Below, piece after piece: positions 34,295 through 46,288 of a DNA stretch of 64,000 bases. This DNA is from Mycolicibacterium diernhoferi (lineage in GTDB: Bacteria; Actinomycetota; Actinomycetes; Mycobacteriales; Mycobacteriaceae), in contig NZ_CP080332.1 of the NCBI RefSeq assembly GCF_019456655.1, positions 5,580,001-5,644,000 of the forward strand. Direction: 5' to 3'. The notes under the pieces are model-generated. The model did no database searches. It worked only from the letters and a program-made list of their open reading frames with translations, and was not told where the DNA came from. Positions within the stretch are counted from its first letter, which is position 1; the number at the start of each line of letters is the position of its first letter. Made by a program: the position numbers and the translations under genes.

Positions 34295-35374
34295 CTAGCC
34301 GACGGCCACCAATGCCTCGGCCAGCCGCTCCAGGTCCTCCACGCCACCATCGACATGCGGGGACACCCGCAGCACCGCCCCGTCCATCTCGCCCGGCGCG
34401 CGCTCCACCTCACACGCGGTGGTGACGATCTGATGCTCGGCGATCAACTTGGCGCGCACCGCTGTAGGCCCGGCCCCGTTGGTCGGCCGCAGCGTGGTCA
34501 GCGCGGTGGGCTCATCGACCGGTTCGATCACCTGCCACCCGGGCACCTCGGCCAGCACCGTGCGGGTCAGTCGGCCGACCTCGGCGAGTCGGGTCCGCAC
34601 CGCTACCGGTCCGGCGGCCAGATGTTCACCGAGTGCCAGCGAAAATCCCAGCCGAGCACCGATATTGGCCTCGCGCATCTCCAGCGGCGCCCACCGCGGC
34701 GACAACCGGCCGTACACCTCGGGTCGCACCGCCAGCGCCCCGACACCGCGCGGGCCGGCCAGCCACTTCCGCGACGAGGTGTACAGCACGTCGGCATCCA
34801 CCGCGCAGTCCACGTGCCCGAGGCCCTGCGCCGCGTCCACCACCAGCGGCAGCCCGAGTGCCCGGCACACCGGCGCGAACTCCGTCAACGGCTGCACGAT
34901 CCCCCGGTGGCTGGCGAGCACGGTCAGGTGCACCAATGCCGACGGGTGGGCCTCCAGCACCGCGGTCGCCTCCCCCACCCGCAGTCGGCCCATCTCGTCG
35001 GCGGGCAGTGTCCGCACCTGGAAACCGTTGGCAGCCAGGATCGCCAGATTGGGGCCGTACTCCCCGGGCAGGCACGCCACCGTGCGTGGTCCCGTCCAAC
35101 TGCTCAGAAACAGGTCCAACGCGTGGTTGGAGCCCGTGGTGTACACGACCTCGGCATCCGGCATCCCGGCCAGGGCCCGCACCGCGGCCCGGCCGGCATC
35201 CAACGCCGGTGCCGCCGCCTCGCCGGCCACATAACCACCCACCTCGGCCTCATGCCGGGCGTGGGTGGCGGCCGCGTCGATCACCGCATTGCTCTGCCGC
35301 GAGCACGCCGCACTGTCCAAGTGCACACCGGCCACCGGAACTCGCGCCGACCGCCAGTGCTCGGCGAGGCTCAT
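34295..35374 (-). CDS. egtE: EgtE, PLP-dependent C-S lyase of ergothioneine synthesis
   Basis: 359-residue class V aminotransferase-fold enzyme. It cleaves the hercynyl-cysteine sulfoxide to ergothioneine, the last step. The PLP lysine is K203 in [13 protein letters not shown], with D180 in VVDAAQG as the pyridine-nitrogen partner and HRGIVQP forming the phosphate-site region. The start overlaps the egtD stop by 4 bp. It is the last gene of egtA-B-C-D-E. Confidence 0.93.
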   Translation of the reverse strand: MSLAEHWRSARVPVAGVHLDSAACSRQSNAVIDAAATHARHEAEVGGYVAGEAAAPALDAGRAAVRALAGMPDAEVVYTTGSNHALDLFLSSWTGPRTVACLPGEYGPNLAILAANGFQVRTLPADEMGRLRVGEATAVLEAHPSALVHLTVLASHRGIVQPLTEFAPVCRALGLPLVVDAAQGLGHVDCAVDADVLYTSSRKWLAGPRGVGALAVRPEVYGRLSPRWAPLEMREANIGARLGFSLALGEHLAAGPVAVRTRLAEVGRLTRTVLAEVPGWQVIEPVDEPTALTTLRPTNGAGPTAVRAKLIAEHQIVTTACEVERAPGEMDGAVLRVSPHVDGGVEDLERLAEALVAVG

Positions 35375-36321
35375 TTCACCGCCAGCGAGAGACCGAAATC
35401 GCCTGCGGCGTCAGACCACCAGTGGGTGCGCGTCAGGCCGGCGGCCGCCAACTCCGCTGCCACTGCATCGGGCCGGAACTTGCAGGACACCTCGGTCAGG
35501 ATCTCCTCCCCCGCCGCGAAGTCCACCGTGAGGCCGAGCCCGCCGATCCGGACCCGTTGGTCCGTGGTGGATCGCAACCACATCTCGATGCGCTCCTGCG
35601 CTGCGTTCCACCGTGCGACATGGTCGAAGGCCGCCAGGTCGAACGTGGCATCCAGCTCCCGATTCATCACCGAGAGAACGTTGCGGTTGAAGGCCGCGGT
35701 CACCCCGGCGCTGTCGTCGTAGGCGCGGACCAGCCGGTCGACGTCCTTGACCAGGTCGGTGCCCAACAGCAGCGAATCCCCGGGCTGCATCGCCCCGGCA
35801 AGTGCGGCAAGGAATTCCGCGCGCGGACCGGGTGTCAGATTCCCGATCGTGGAACCGAGGAACACCACCATCCGGCGACCCAGCTTGGGGATGGTGCCGA
35901 GATCCTGTTCGAAGTCACCGCACACCACCTCGATCTCCACACCCGGATACTCCGCGTGCAGCGCGGTCGCGGCGTCCCGCAGCACGCTCGGATCCACGTC
36001 GAACGGGATGAATCGCTTCAAGGATCCGTTGTCCCGCATGGCGTCCAGCAGCAGTCGGGTCTTCTCCGACGTACCGCTACCCAACTCGACAAGAGTGTCG
36101 GCGCCGGAGGCGGACACGATGTCGGCGGCCCGCTCCCGCAGGATGGATGCCTCGGTGCGGGTCGGGTAGTACTCGGGCAGCCGGGTGATCTGATCGAACA
36201 GATCGCTGCCCGTGGCGTCATAGAACCACTTGGGCGGCAGTGTTTTCGGCGTCTGCTGCAGTCCGTGCAGGACATCGCGCCGCAGCGCTTGGCCCAGGTC
36301 CGATGCCGTGCCGGTGACCAT
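35371..36321 (-). CDS. egtD: EgtD, L-histidine N-alpha-methyltransferase
   Basis: 316-residue enzyme that trimethylates histidine to hercynine. [30 protein letters not shown] is the histidine-binding N-terminal region; [18 protein letters not shown] is SAM motif I, and TEVSCKFRP lies near the C-terminus. The ATG at 36321 is preferred because GGAAGG lies 6 nt before it; a GTG one codon upstream overlaps the egtC stop. It is translationally coupled to egtC. Confidence 0.95.
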   Translation of the reverse strand: MVTGTASDLGQALRRDVLHGLQQTPKTLPPKWFYDATGSDLFDQITRLPEYYPTRTEASILRERAADIVSASGADTLVELGSGTSEKTRLLLDAMRDNGSLKRFIPFDVDPSVLRDAATALHAEYPGVEIEVVCGDFEQDLGTIPKLGRRMVVFLGSTIGNLTPGPRAEFLAALAGAMQPGDSLLLGTDLVKDVDRLVRAYDDSAGVTAAFNRNVLSVMNRELDATFDLAAFDHVARWNAAQERIEMWLRSTTDQRVRIGGLGLTVDFAAGEEILTEVSCKFRPDAVAAELAAAGLTRTHWWSDAAGDFGLSLAVK

Positions 36322-37043
36322 CACGATCCTTCCAGTGGGGTGAGCGTGAGACCCGCGCCCGAGACTTCGACGAGGTGCCGATCGGGGATGTCACGCCAGG
36401 ACGGGTCTTCGTCGTACGGTTCACTGGCCAGCACGATGCCGTCGGCCCGTTGCAGCACGAACAAGGTGTCACCCCAGGTGGTCGCGAGCAGCCGAGAGCC
36501 GTTGCCGGCCAGGATGTTCAACCTCGCACCGGGATCGCGTGCCCCGACCTCCACGACGACCTCGCCCAGCGCATCCAGTCCACGTTCGAAGATGTAGGAG
36601 GCCAGGACTGCACTGTCGACCGTCGATTCGGCGGACGCAGACGGCGCGAGGACGGCGCGGTCGACGATCCCGTTGTGCGACAACAGCCACGTCCCGTCGG
36701 TGAACGGTGCCGAGGCCGAGGGCTCGATGGGCATGCCGACGGTCGCCGACCGCACTGCGGCCACCACACATCCGCTGCGCAGTGCCGGTGCCACCGAGGC
36801 GAACGAGGCGTCACCCCACAGCGGTTTGTCGCTGCGCCAGCGCCGAACCCCGGCGCTCTCCCCCGCATCGCTTCGCTCCAGCCCCCAGGTGTCGAAGAAC
36901 CCGACACCCCAGCCGTCGGCGTTGATGGTGCCGTGTTTCTGGCGCCGCGGCGAATAGGACTGCACCAGTAGCCCGCTGGGCGGATCGAGGACCAACGAGG
37001 ACACGGTGACCGGGGCGCCCAGCCACCCGATATGCCTACACAT
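36321..37043 (-). CDS. egtC: EgtC, gamma-glutamyl hercynylcysteine sulfoxide hydrolase
   Basis: 240-residue class II glutamine amidotransferase-like (Ntn) hydrolase. The nucleophile is Cys2 in MCRHIGWLG, exposed after removal of Met1, with the [10 protein letters not shown] and LSHNGIVD segments of the family. It removes the gamma-glutamyl group from the sulfoxide made by EgtB. The open frame continues upstream, but the conserved N-terminal Cys fixes the start at 37043, where it overlaps the egtB end by 8 bp. Confidence 0.94.
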   Translation of the reverse strand: MCRHIGWLGAPVTVSSLVLDPPSGLLVQSYSPRRQKHGTINADGWGVGFFDTWGLERSDAGESAGVRRWRSDKPLWGDASFASVAPALRSGCVVAAVRSATVGMPIEPSASAPFTDGTWLLSHNGIVDRAVLAPSASAESTVDSAVLASYIFERGLDALGEVVVEVGARDPGARLNILAGNGSRLLATTWGDTLFVLQRADGIVLASEPYDEDPSWRDIPDRHLVEVSGAGLTLTPLEGS

Positions 37044-38325
37044 CCCAAGCCAACCGGACGCCGGAGAAGATCTGCCGCCGGATCGGGTGGTCCCAGTTAC
37101 GGAAGCTCGGCCGCAGGATGTCGGGCGCGACCGCCCAGGATCCGCCGCGCAGCACCCGGTAATCCCCGGCCCCAGCACCGTCGAAGAACGGTTCGCTGTA
37201 CCGGTCATAGATCATCGGGGTGAACCCCGGCCAGGGCCGCAGCGTCGAGGTCGTCCACTCCCACACATCACCCAGCATCTGCTCCGCGCCGTAGGCCGAG
37301 GCGCCCGCCGGATACGCCCCCACCGGCGCCGGGCGCAGCGCGTCACCCCCGAGATTGGCCAGGTCGGGAGTCGGTTGCGCGTCGCCCCAAGGGAATCGGC
37401 GCCGGGTTCCGGTCACCGGATCCCACGCGCACGCCTTCTCCCACTCGACTTCGGTGGGCAGCCGCGCACCCGACCAGGCGGCGAAAGCCTCGGCTTCGAA
37501 GTAGGTCACGTGCTGGACGGGTTCGTCGTCCGGGATGGTCTCGCGGTGACCGAACCGGGTGCGGCTGCCGTCGGCGTTCCAGAACGCGGGGGCGACCAGG
37601 CCGGCTTGTGCCCGGTAGGCCCAGCCGTTGGCGGACCACCATCGCGGCGTCCGGTAGCCACCGTCGTCGATGAACTCGCGCCACTGCGCGTTGGTGACCG
37701 GGACCCTGCCGATCCGGAACCCCTCGACATGGACGGTGTGGGCGGGCCGTTCGTTGTCCAGCGAGTAGTGTTCCTCGGAAGCGTTGACGCCCAACGTGAA
37801 CGGACCGGCGGGAATCAGCACCGATGTACCGGCGACGCAGGCGCGGCCGGCGGGCAGCGCGGTGCCCGCGCTGAGCAGCGGAGGGCCGGCACGCAGGTTG
37901 AGCGCCTGCAACATGGTCTCGTCGTGTTGATGTTCATGGGAGATCACCAAACCGAAGCGGAACAACGCCTCGTCACCGTCCGTACGATCCAGTGCCTCGA
38001 GAGCTTTGTCGCGCACGGTCGCGCAATAGACCCGGGCATCGGCCGGCGGGAGCAACGGCAGTTCGGCACGACTGGCCCGGGAATGCACGAATGCGTCGTA
38101 GAGCGAGTCGATCTCGGGCGTGAGCAGGCCGGGCATGCTCGGGTCTCCGTCGCGCAGCAGCCAGAACTCCTCCTGTTGACCGATATGCGCGAGGTCCCAC
38201 ACCAGCGGGCTCATCAACGGGTCGTATTGACGGTGCAGTTCGGCGTCGTCGAAGTCGACGAGCGCCAGCGTGCGCTCCCGGGCCCGGGTCAGTTCGGTGG
38301 CCAGCGCCTCCGGTGACGTCATCAT
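37036..38325 (-). CDS. egtB: EgtB, hercynine oxygenase (sulfoxide synthase)
   Basis: 429-residue non-haem iron enzyme joining gamma-glutamylcysteine and hercynine with O2. An N-terminal DinB-like domain supplies the three iron histidines, H47 (VWDLAHIG) and H130 and H134 ([11 protein letters not shown]). A C-terminal FGE-sulfatase/C-type-lectin-like domain includes [25 protein letters not shown] and [10 protein letters not shown]. The spacing of the His ligands equals that of the structurally known M. thermoresistibile enzyme shifted by 4. Start overlaps the egtA stop. Confidence 0.95.
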   Translation of the reverse strand: MMTSPEALATELTRARERTLALVDFDDAELHRQYDPLMSPLVWDLAHIGQQEEFWLLRDGDPSMPGLLTPEIDSLYDAFVHSRASRAELPLLPPADARVYCATVRDKALEALDRTDGDEALFRFGLVISHEHQHDETMLQALNLRAGPPLLSAGTALPAGRACVAGTSVLIPAGPFTLGVNASEEHYSLDNERPAHTVHVEGFRIGRVPVTNAQWREFIDDGGYRTPRWWSANGWAYRAQAGLVAPAFWNADGSRTRFGHRETIPDDEPVQHVTYFEAEAFAAWSGARLPTEVEWEKACAWDPVTGTRRRFPWGDAQPTPDLANLGGDALRPAPVGAYPAGASAYGAEQMLGDVWEWTTSTLRPWPGFTPMIYDRYSEPFFDGAGAGDYRVLRGGSWAVAPDILRPSFRNWDHPIRRQIFSGVRLAWDV

Positions 38326-39569
38326 TCGCCCTTCGCCAGTTGGGTCAGTGCCGCCGGTATGCCGTGTTCGACCACCCGATCGGTGAACTCGTCACCCGGA
38401 CAGCGCCCCGCCTCTGCGTCGGCGAGCAGCCCGGCCATCGCATCGGCGAGTTCGGGCGGAGCGTGCTCGGCGGCGGCCGACACGCATTGCACCGCGGCGG
38501 CACGCAATCGCGGGTCGGCGAGCCCGGCCCGGGCCGCGAGATCCCATTCGCCGGCCACCGGTGCGGTGGCCGACACCGCCGCCTGCGCGGCTTCCGGCTG
38601 GTCCAGCAGTGTCACCAGGGTGAAGGCCACGGCCGGCCAGATGGTGTCGGGAACGCTGTCGAGGTAGCGGATCTCCAGCCACCGGCGCGGTCGCACCGGG
38701 GGGAACAGCGTGGTCAGGTGGTAATCGAGGTCCTCGTCGGTGGGCACCCGGCTGCCCAGTTGCGCGCGTCCCTCGGCCCAATCGGCGAAGGCGACCCACT
38801 CGGTCACGGGCGCGACCTCGGTGCCGTTCACCAGCATCACCGGCGCCCGCAGCGCATAGCGCGCCCAGTCCGCGGCCGGATCGTCGCCGTCATCGCCGAG
38901 TACCGGCCCGCACCGGGCCGCATCCAGTTGGCCCCACACGCGTTGCCGGGAGCTACGCCACCCGGTGAAGTGCCCGCCCAGCAGCGGCGAGTTCGCCGCC
39001 AGCGCGATCATGGTGGGGCCCAGGGCGTGCGCCAGACGCACCCGGTCCGCCCAGCCCGCTCGCGGCCCGGCCTCGATGTTGATCTGGATCGAGGCGGTGG
39101 ACGTCATCATGGCCGCACCGGCCTCGGCGCTGCCGGTGGCCGCGAAGAAGCGCTCCATCGCCCGGTAGCGGGCCCCGGGGTTGACGCGCCGCGTCGGCCG
39201 CAGCGGGTCCGCGCCCAACAGGACCAGTCCGAGGCCGTGCTCGGCAAAGTGTCCTTGCAGCACCGCGCGGTCGGCGGCCATTCCGGTGATCGCGGCACCG
39301 GGCCCGTCGGCCGGTGGACCCGAGAGTTCGACGGCGCCGCCGGGTTCGACGGTGATGGCGCTGCCTCCGGGCAGGTCTGGCACCCCGGAGATCACCGCGC
39401 TGAGTTCGTCCCAGCCCGGGCGGCGCTGTGGGTCGGCGATGTCGAAACAGTGCGCCTCGATCTCGAGGCCGACCTTGCCGATCGGGCCGTCGCGCAGGCA
39501 GTTCGCCGCGACGCGCGCGGCGGCCTGGCCGGACGCGCACGCGACGTCCCACGTGGCGGTGGTGGTCAT
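38322..39569 (-). CDS. egtA: EgtA, glutamate-cysteine ligase
   Basis: 415-residue GCS2-family ligase making gamma-glutamylcysteine, the thiol donor for Egt[13 protein letters not shown] carries the acidic metal-binding residues, and [15 protein letters not shown] and [10 protein letters not shown] are substrate/metal segments. The start is the ATG at 39569, because GGAGGAG lies 8 nt upstream; a GTG three codons earlier overlaps that site. It is the first gene of the egt operon, whose promoter must lie between 39570 and about 39662. Confidence 0.93.
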   Translation of the reverse strand: MTTTATWDVACASGQAAARVAANCLRDGPIGKVGLEIEAHCFDIADPQRRPGWDELSAVISGVPDLPGGSAITVEPGGAVELSGPPADGPGAAITGMAADRAVLQGHFAEHGLGLVLLGADPLRPTRRVNPGARYRAMERFFAATGSAEAGAAMMTSTASIQINIEAGPRAGWADRVRLAHALGPTMIALAANSPLLGGHFTGWRSSRQRVWGQLDAARCGPVLGDDGDDPAADWARYALRAPVMLVNGTEVAPVTEWVAFADWAEGRAQLGSRVPTDEDLDYHLTTLFPPVRPRRWLEIRYLDSVPDTIWPAVAFTLVTLLDQPEAAQAAVSATAPVAGEWDLAARAGLADPRLRAAAVQCVSAAAEHAPPELADAMAGLLADAEAGRCPGDEFTDRVVEHGIPAALTQLAKGE

Positions 39570-39662
39570 GCGAACCACTCCTCCCCGGCTCTGGACGCTA
39601 CGAGCTTTTGCTATTGAATCTTCCAGACAGGTCCGACATATTCCCGAGGGATTTGCCTGCCG

Positions 39663-40337
39663 TCACTGCCCGAGGGTGTTCTGCATGGCTCCCGCCAGTA
39701 CGTTGACCGCGGGTCCGCCGTTGCCGGGCTGGCACACCTTCGCCTGGAGCAGAACGTTTTCCCGCAATCGGGTCTGTGTGAAACACCGCCGGTCGGTGCC
39801 GCCCTCCTGCTTGACCCAGACCGCGTCGGTTTCGGTGGCGGCGCTCCCGGAGAACGTCCACACCTGATTCACGAATTTGTCCAGATGCATCGTGGTCGTC
39901 TGCCCGGCGCATCCGGTGGTCCGATCGGTGACGCGGTGGTAGGCCCGGGTCGCGGCGTCGTTGGTGGCGAAGACGCCGACGGCCTGTTTGACCAGGCGGG
40001 TCGGGTCGGTGGCGGAGGTCTGCGCCACCGCGGCGTTGAAGGAGGCCAGATCGGGGTCGGCGTACACGTCGGGGAGCCCGATGTCGGCCCAGTTGTTGCA
40101 GGCCGGGTTGTCGACGTAGAAGGCCTGTACCGGGTTGGCGAACTCGGCTTCCCAGGTCAGCGCCGTCCCGACGATGTTGCTGACCGATCCCTTGGGCAGC
40201 ACGGCGTAGCTGACGACGCCGGGATCGGACGGTCGGGCCGGGGCCGGAGCAGCGAGTGTCATGGCCATACCCGAAGCCACCCCGAAGGCCACCCCCACCC
40301 CGACGGCGAGTGCTGTCAGCCGCATGGCATCGATCAT
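39663..40337 (-). CDS. Exported sensor-domain protein (PknH C-terminal domain-like)
   Basis: 224 residues (Rv3705c-like). A signal peptide or anchor (LTALAVGVGVAFGVASGMAMTLAAPAPA) is followed by a domain with four conserved cysteines: NPACNNW, TTGCAG, DRRCFTQ and AKVCQPG. These are in the arrangement of the PknH extracellular sensor domain, where they form two disulfides. There is no kinase domain. The ligand is unknown. The last Cys sits near the C-terminus, as in the family. Located upstream of egtA in the same direction, separated by 93 bp from the operon start. Confidence 0.82.
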   Translation of the reverse strand: MIDAMRLTALAVGVGVAFGVASGMAMTLAAPAPARPSDPGVVSYAVLPKGSVSNIVGTALTWEAEFANPVQAFYVDNPACNNWADIGLPDVYADPDLASFNAAVAQTSATDPTRLVKQAVGVFATNDAATRAYHRVTDRTTGCAGQTTTMHLDKFVNQVWTFSGSAATETDAVWVKQEGGTDRRCFTQTRLRENVLLQAKVCQPGNGGPAVNVLAGAMQNTLGQ

Positions 40338-40355
40338 GCCAAAGCGGGCAAGCCC

Positions 40356-40898
40356 TCAGAACAGAGTCTGGGTGCAGTAAGTGCGTGCCGGCGCCGGATA
40401 CGGCCATGCATAAGCACCGCCGGCGGCCGGGCAGGCGGACTGGTCCCTGACCTCCAGGCGCTGGGTGATCTGCACCAGAACGCCCTCGCCGCGCTTGCCG
40501 CAGTCGGCCTTTTCGACCAGGCCGATCGGCATCTCCATCAGGTAGCAGTGGTTTGCCACCAGGTTCGGCACCAGGCACAACCGCGCGGTCGACGGTTCGG
40601 CGTAGGCGGTGGGCAGATGCTGGTACTCGGTGGTGGGGCAGTCGCCCGCGGCATCGGTGGTGGCGCCGACGGTGTAGCTGGGGTCCTGGGTGCATGCCAC
40701 CTCGACGGCGTGTGCCGGCTCCTGGGCCCGGCCGTCGCCGGCGTAGATGCCCCCGTCGATCTGCACGCAGTCGCCGAGGGCGAACACGGTCCCCGCGGCC
40801 ACGTCAGGTTCCGCGGTGCGCAGGGCGCACCCCGACAACGCCGCCACTACCACGAGCGCAAAGGCAAACGCGGTAATGGTCGGCGCTCGGCGTGTCAT
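40356..40898 (-). CDS. Probable lipoprotein
   Basis: 180 residues. MTRRAPTITAFAFALVVVAALSGC ends with a lipobox LSGC, so the cysteine at position 24 would be lipidated. The mature part has seven more cysteines (e.g. GDCVQ, VACTQ, GDCPT, RLCLV, NHCYL, KADCGK, DQSACPAA, RTYCTQ), which suggests several disulfides. It resembles septum-formation-type or DUF4333-like small lipoproteins of mycobacteria, but no named family is certain. The ATG 40898 is chosen from the signal-peptide position. Confidence 0.72.
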   Translation of the reverse strand: MTRRAPTITAFAFALVVVAALSGCALRTAEPDVAAGTVFALGDCVQIDGGIYAGDGRAQEPAHAVEVACTQDPSYTVGATTDAAGDCPTTEYQHLPTAYAEPSTARLCLVPNLVANHCYLMEMPIGLVEKADCGKRGEGVLVQITQRLEVRDQSACPAAGGAYAWPYPAPARTYCTQTLF

Positions 40899-40950
40899 GG
40901 TTAGCGACACTCTCACGAATGAGGTCAGAGTGCCAAGAGTTACGGCTGAT

Positions 40951-41298
40951 TCAGGGGCGTGCGGGTGTGATCGGCTGCTGCTGGGGGCCCTGCTGGCCGG
41001 CCTGGCCCCCGGGGCCGCCCGGGAAGAAGGCATGCGGCGGGCCCATCGGCGGTGGCCCGCCGCGATGGAACATCGTCGCCGGACGGTCCGGGCCTCCGCG
41101 GTGGTGGCCGCCCCCGTCGGAACTCTTGCCCAGGATGAAGCCCGAGAAGAAGATCACGGCGACGATGAAGATCACGCCCGCGACGATGCCCACCCAGGCC
41201 GCGGCCTGGGTGACGCGATTCGGGCGGGCGGGTGCTGGCGCTGCGGCGACGGCCACCGGTGCCGTGGTCGTGGTCGAGATGTCGTTCGGTTCACTCAT
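40951..41298 (-). CDS. Proline-rich single-pass membrane protein
   Basis: 115 residues (Rv3706c-like position). The N-terminus is Thr/Ala/Pro-rich, then one transmembrane helix (about 30-53, AAAWVGIVAGVIFIVAVIFFSGFILG), then a Gly/Pro/His/Gln-rich tail (GGGHHRGGPDRPATMFHRGG, PGGQAGQQGPQQQP). The composition is typical of mycobacterial Pro-rich membrane proteins. No catalytic motif. Confidence 0.75.
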   Translation of the reverse strand: MSEPNDISTTTTAPVAVAAAPAPARPNRVTQAAAWVGIVAGVIFIVAVIFFSGFILGKSSDGGGHHRGGPDRPATMFHRGGPPPMGPPHAFFPGGPGGQAGQQGPQQQPITPARP

Positions 41299-41350
41299 GG
41301 ATTCATGATGCAGACCCGCAGCAAGGTGTCGGCTGGCTACGGATTATGAA

Positions 41351-42430
41351 TCAGCTGTGAAACGGGCGCACCGCGTACTGGATCACCCGGTACGGCGTCC
41401 CGCCGCGTGGCGTGGTGTTCCACTGGCTGACGAAAACCCGCAACTCGTCCAGTGTGGATGCCGGGGAGATGTAGCCGCCGTACGGCTGGGCCAGCCGGTT
41501 GTCGTATGGCGCGGGCAGGTCGGTGGGCCGGTCGGGCCACGGGGCGCCCACCACCACCGTCGTCACCGGCGCCGACCCGAGCTGGGTGGGGTGGTTGGCG
41601 ACCCGCACCTCCATGTTGAGCGTGCTGGCGTTGAAATATGACAGGACCGTCTTCCCGTCGATCTGGCGCACACTCATCTCGCCCACCCGATCCGGCCACA
41701 GCGGTGTCGGCTGATGGCCCCAGCCGGCGTCGGCCGACCAGCCCTGCCATGCGGCACGATCCAGGAAGTCTTGCGGGGCAACGCGGTACAGCGTGACCGG
41801 GGCGGTGCGGTCGAAGTTGTCGGCCACGATGTACACCCAGCCCCGCGCGGAATCCGGGGTCGGGATCGGGTCGTAGTAGCCGCTGACCTGAGACTGCCCG
41901 CCACCGACGAAGTCGGCCGGACGTTGCGACCCGGGCACCGTCGGCCAATTCTCCTTCGCGGCATCTGCTTTCACCAACCGCGTGGAGGCGGGCGCCAGGT
42001 TGAACGTGGTGGCGACCAGCATGTAGTTCTCGCGGTTGATCGACACGACGCCGGCCGGGAGCTGGGAGGCGCCGGCCGGTGCGGGCTCGGCCAGCAGCGG
42101 CGCCCGGGTACCCGAGACTCCGGTGATGCGGACACCGTCGGGGGCGGTGATCGAGTCGGGGTCCACGTGCAGCGCCACCGGCGAATACCAACCGCCGAAA
42201 CCGACACCCTGCCCGGCGAAGCTGTCCCCGCACACCTGCAGCAGCCGGCTCGGGAACTCCATGAACTCGCACAGGTCCGTCGCGCCGATTCCGTAATCGC
42301 CTGTCGCGGTGCCCGTTCCAGCCACCGGACCGAGCATGACGACCTGCCCCGGCGACAGGTTCAGGTCGGCATGTGCGGGTGGACTCAGCGCCAATGCCAA
42401 GGCCGACGCGATGGCGCATGCCACCCGCAT
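41351..42430 (-). CDS. Secreted DUF4185 protein
   Basis: 359 residues (Rv3707c-like). A classical signal peptide (MRVACAIASALALALSPPAHA, cleavage after AHA) precedes a DUF4185 domain, likely a five-bladed beta-propeller of the glycoside-hydrolase-like type: GDYGIGATDLCEFMEFPSRLLQVCGDSFAG, WYSPVALHVD, and later VGEMSVRQIDGKTVLSYFNAS and PYGGYISPASTLDELRVFVSQW. Two cysteines (in LCEF and VCGD) could form a disulfide. It probably acts outside the membrane on glycans, inferred only from the fold family. It lies directly next to asd, whose stop is 3 bp from this start. Confidence 0.82.
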   Translation of the reverse strand: MRVACAIASALALALSPPAHADLNLSPGQVVMLGPVAGTGTATGDYGIGATDLCEFMEFPSRLLQVCGDSFAGQGVGFGGWYSPVALHVDPDSITAPDGVRITGVSGTRAPLLAEPAPAGASQLPAGVVSINRENYMLVATTFNLAPASTRLVKADAAKENWPTVPGSQRPADFVGGGQSQVSGYYDPIPTPDSARGWVYIVADNFDRTAPVTLYRVAPQDFLDRAAWQGWSADAGWGHQPTPLWPDRVGEMSVRQIDGKTVLSYFNASTLNMEVRVANHPTQLGSAPVTTVVVGAPWPDRPTDLPAPYDNRLAQPYGGYISPASTLDELRVFVSQWNTTPRGGTPYRVIQYAVRPFHS

Positions 42431-42432
42431 TG

Positions 42433-44747
<2,315 letters not shown>

Positions 44748-44831
44748 TGTGAACCTCTCAACAAGCCGGGGATGTCCCGACAAGGATACGGGGTGGGCGC
44801 ATCCCCCTATTACCCACGCGGGCCGGGACCC

Positions 44832-44847
44832 GTTACCCGACCGAAAC
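44832..44847. promoter_or_regulatory. GlnR box 1 upstream of glnT
   Basis: GTTAC, six bases, GAAAC: exact agreement with the actinobacterial GlnR consensus gTnAC-N6-GaAAC, including the AC-N9-AC core. 115 bp before the glnT start. Confidence 0.75.
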
Positions 44848-44858
44848 AACACGAAGCG

Positions 44859-44874
44859 TTCACGTAACAGAAAC
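44859..44874. promoter_or_regulatory. GlnR box 2 upstream of glnT
   Basis: TTCAC, six bases, GAAAC: nine of ten consensus bases, with the AC-N9-AC core. Its start is 27 bp from that of box 1, so the two boxes form the tandem arrangement seen at strongly GlnR-activated promoters. Confidence 0.7.
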
Positions 44875-44962
44875 CCGGTTTACTCCCAGTAATCACAACG
44901 GAGCTCCCGTGCGGCCGACCACGTTTCACAGCGTGATACTTTGATTCCCGATAGGAGACAGG

Positions 44963-46267
44963 ATGACCCCCGACCTCGCTACCCTGGCTGAACAATCAGG
45001 TACCAAGTTCATCCTCGCCCTGTTCGTCGACCTGCGCGGGAAACCCTGCGCCAAACTTGTTCCCGTCGAAGCCGTCGACCAGCTGGCCACCGAGGGGGTC
45101 GGCTTCGCCGGTTACGCGGTGGGCGCCATGGGACAGGAACCCAAGGATCCCGACCTCATCGCCATCCCGGATCCCGCGTCGTTCACCCCGATCCCGTTCA
45201 TCAGGGACGGGCTCGCGCTGGTGCACTGCGATCCGCACGTGGAGGGCAAGCCGTGGCCGTTCGCTCCCCGGGTCATCCTCAAGAACCTGATCCAGCAGGC
45301 CGCCGACGCCGGATTCGAACCCTGGGTCGGTGCCGAGGTGGAGTACTTCCTGCTGCGCCGCGCGGCCGACGGCAGCCTGGTCACCGCCGACGCGGACGAC
45401 ACCGCCGCCCAGCCGTGTTACGACGCCCGCGGCGTCACCCGAATGTATGAGCACCTCACCGCCATCTCCACGGCGATGAACACCCTCGGCTGGTCGAACT
45501 ACGCCAACGACCACGAGGACGGCAACGGCCAGTTCGAGCAGAACTTCCAGTTCGCCGAGGCACTGGTCACCGCGGACCGGGTCATCACCCTGCGCTATCT
45601 GCTCTCGATGATCGCCGCCGAACGCAATATGGTCGCCACCTTCATGCCCAAGCCGTTCGCCGACCGGACCGGCAACGGCCTGCACTTCCATCTGTCGCTG
45701 ACCAGCGGCGGCACCCCGGTGTTCCCGTCGGACTCCGACCAGCGGGGCCTGGGACTGTCCGAGACCGCGTACGCCTTCATCGGCGGCGTCCTCGAACATG
45801 CCTGCGCCCTGCAGGCCGTCATCGCCCCGACAGTCAACTCCTACAAGCGGACCGGGGCCACCAGCACCGCATCGGGCGCATCGTGGGCACCGCGGAAGCC
45901 GAGCTATGGCGGGAACGACCGCACGCACTACATCCGGGTGCCCGACGACCAGCGTATCGAGCTACGCGGTGGGGACGGCTCCGCCAACCCCTACCTGGCC
46001 ATCGCCGCGACACTCGGCGCCGGGCTGGACGGCGTCAAGCGCAGCGCCGACCCGGGAGCTGTTGGCAGCCAGGGCAATTCAAATCTGCCACCCACGCTGC
46101 TGCATGCGATCGACGAGTTGGAGACCGACAACGTGGTGCGCGGCGTCCTGGACGCTGCCGGCGAAGGCGTCGCCGACTACTTCGCCGGACTCAAGCGCGA
46201 GGAGTTCTTCGCCTACCACGGCACCGTCGCGCCGTGGGAAGTCGATTCCTACCTGACGGCTTTCTAG
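44963..46267 (+). CDS. glnT: Type III glutamine synthetase-like protein (GlnT; possible gamma-glutamylmethylamide synthetase)
   Basis: 434 residues, shorter than GlnA1 (about 478). GS motifs: GAEVEYFLLRR (metal site), DHEDGNGQFEQNFQFAEAL, ATFMPKPFADRTGNGLHFHLSL, and PTVNSYKRTG followed by RVPDDQRIELRGGDGSANPYLAIAATL. This GlnT/GmaS branch condenses glutamate with ammonia or methylamine; the neighbours (three split glutamate-synthase subunits and a SoxB-like oxidoreductase) favour a role with methylated amines, though that is inference. RBS GGAG 8 nt before the ATG. Probably GlnR-activated. Confidence 0.88.
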   Translation: MTPDLATLAEQSGTKFILALFVDLRGKPCAKLVPVEAVDQLATEGVGFAGYAVGAMGQEPKDPDLIAIPDPASFTPIPFIRDGLALVHCDPHVEGKPWPFAPRVILKNLIQQAADAGFEPWVGAEVEYFLLRRAADGSLVTADADDTAAQPCYDARGVTRMYEHLTAISTAMNTLGWSNYANDHEDGNGQFEQNFQFAEALVTADRVITLRYLLSMIAAERNMVATFMPKPFADRTGNGLHFHLSLTSGGTPVFPSDSDQRGLGLSETAYAFIGGVLEHACALQAVIAPTVNSYKRTGATSTASGASWAPRKPSYGGNDRTHYIRVPDDQRIELRGGDGSANPYLAIAATLGAGLDGVKRSADPGAVGSQGNSNLPPTLLHAIDELETDNVVRGVLDAAGEGVADYFAGLKREEFFAYHGTVAPWEVDSYLTAF

Positions 46268-46288
46268 AGAGAAAGGGCAACCACAACT

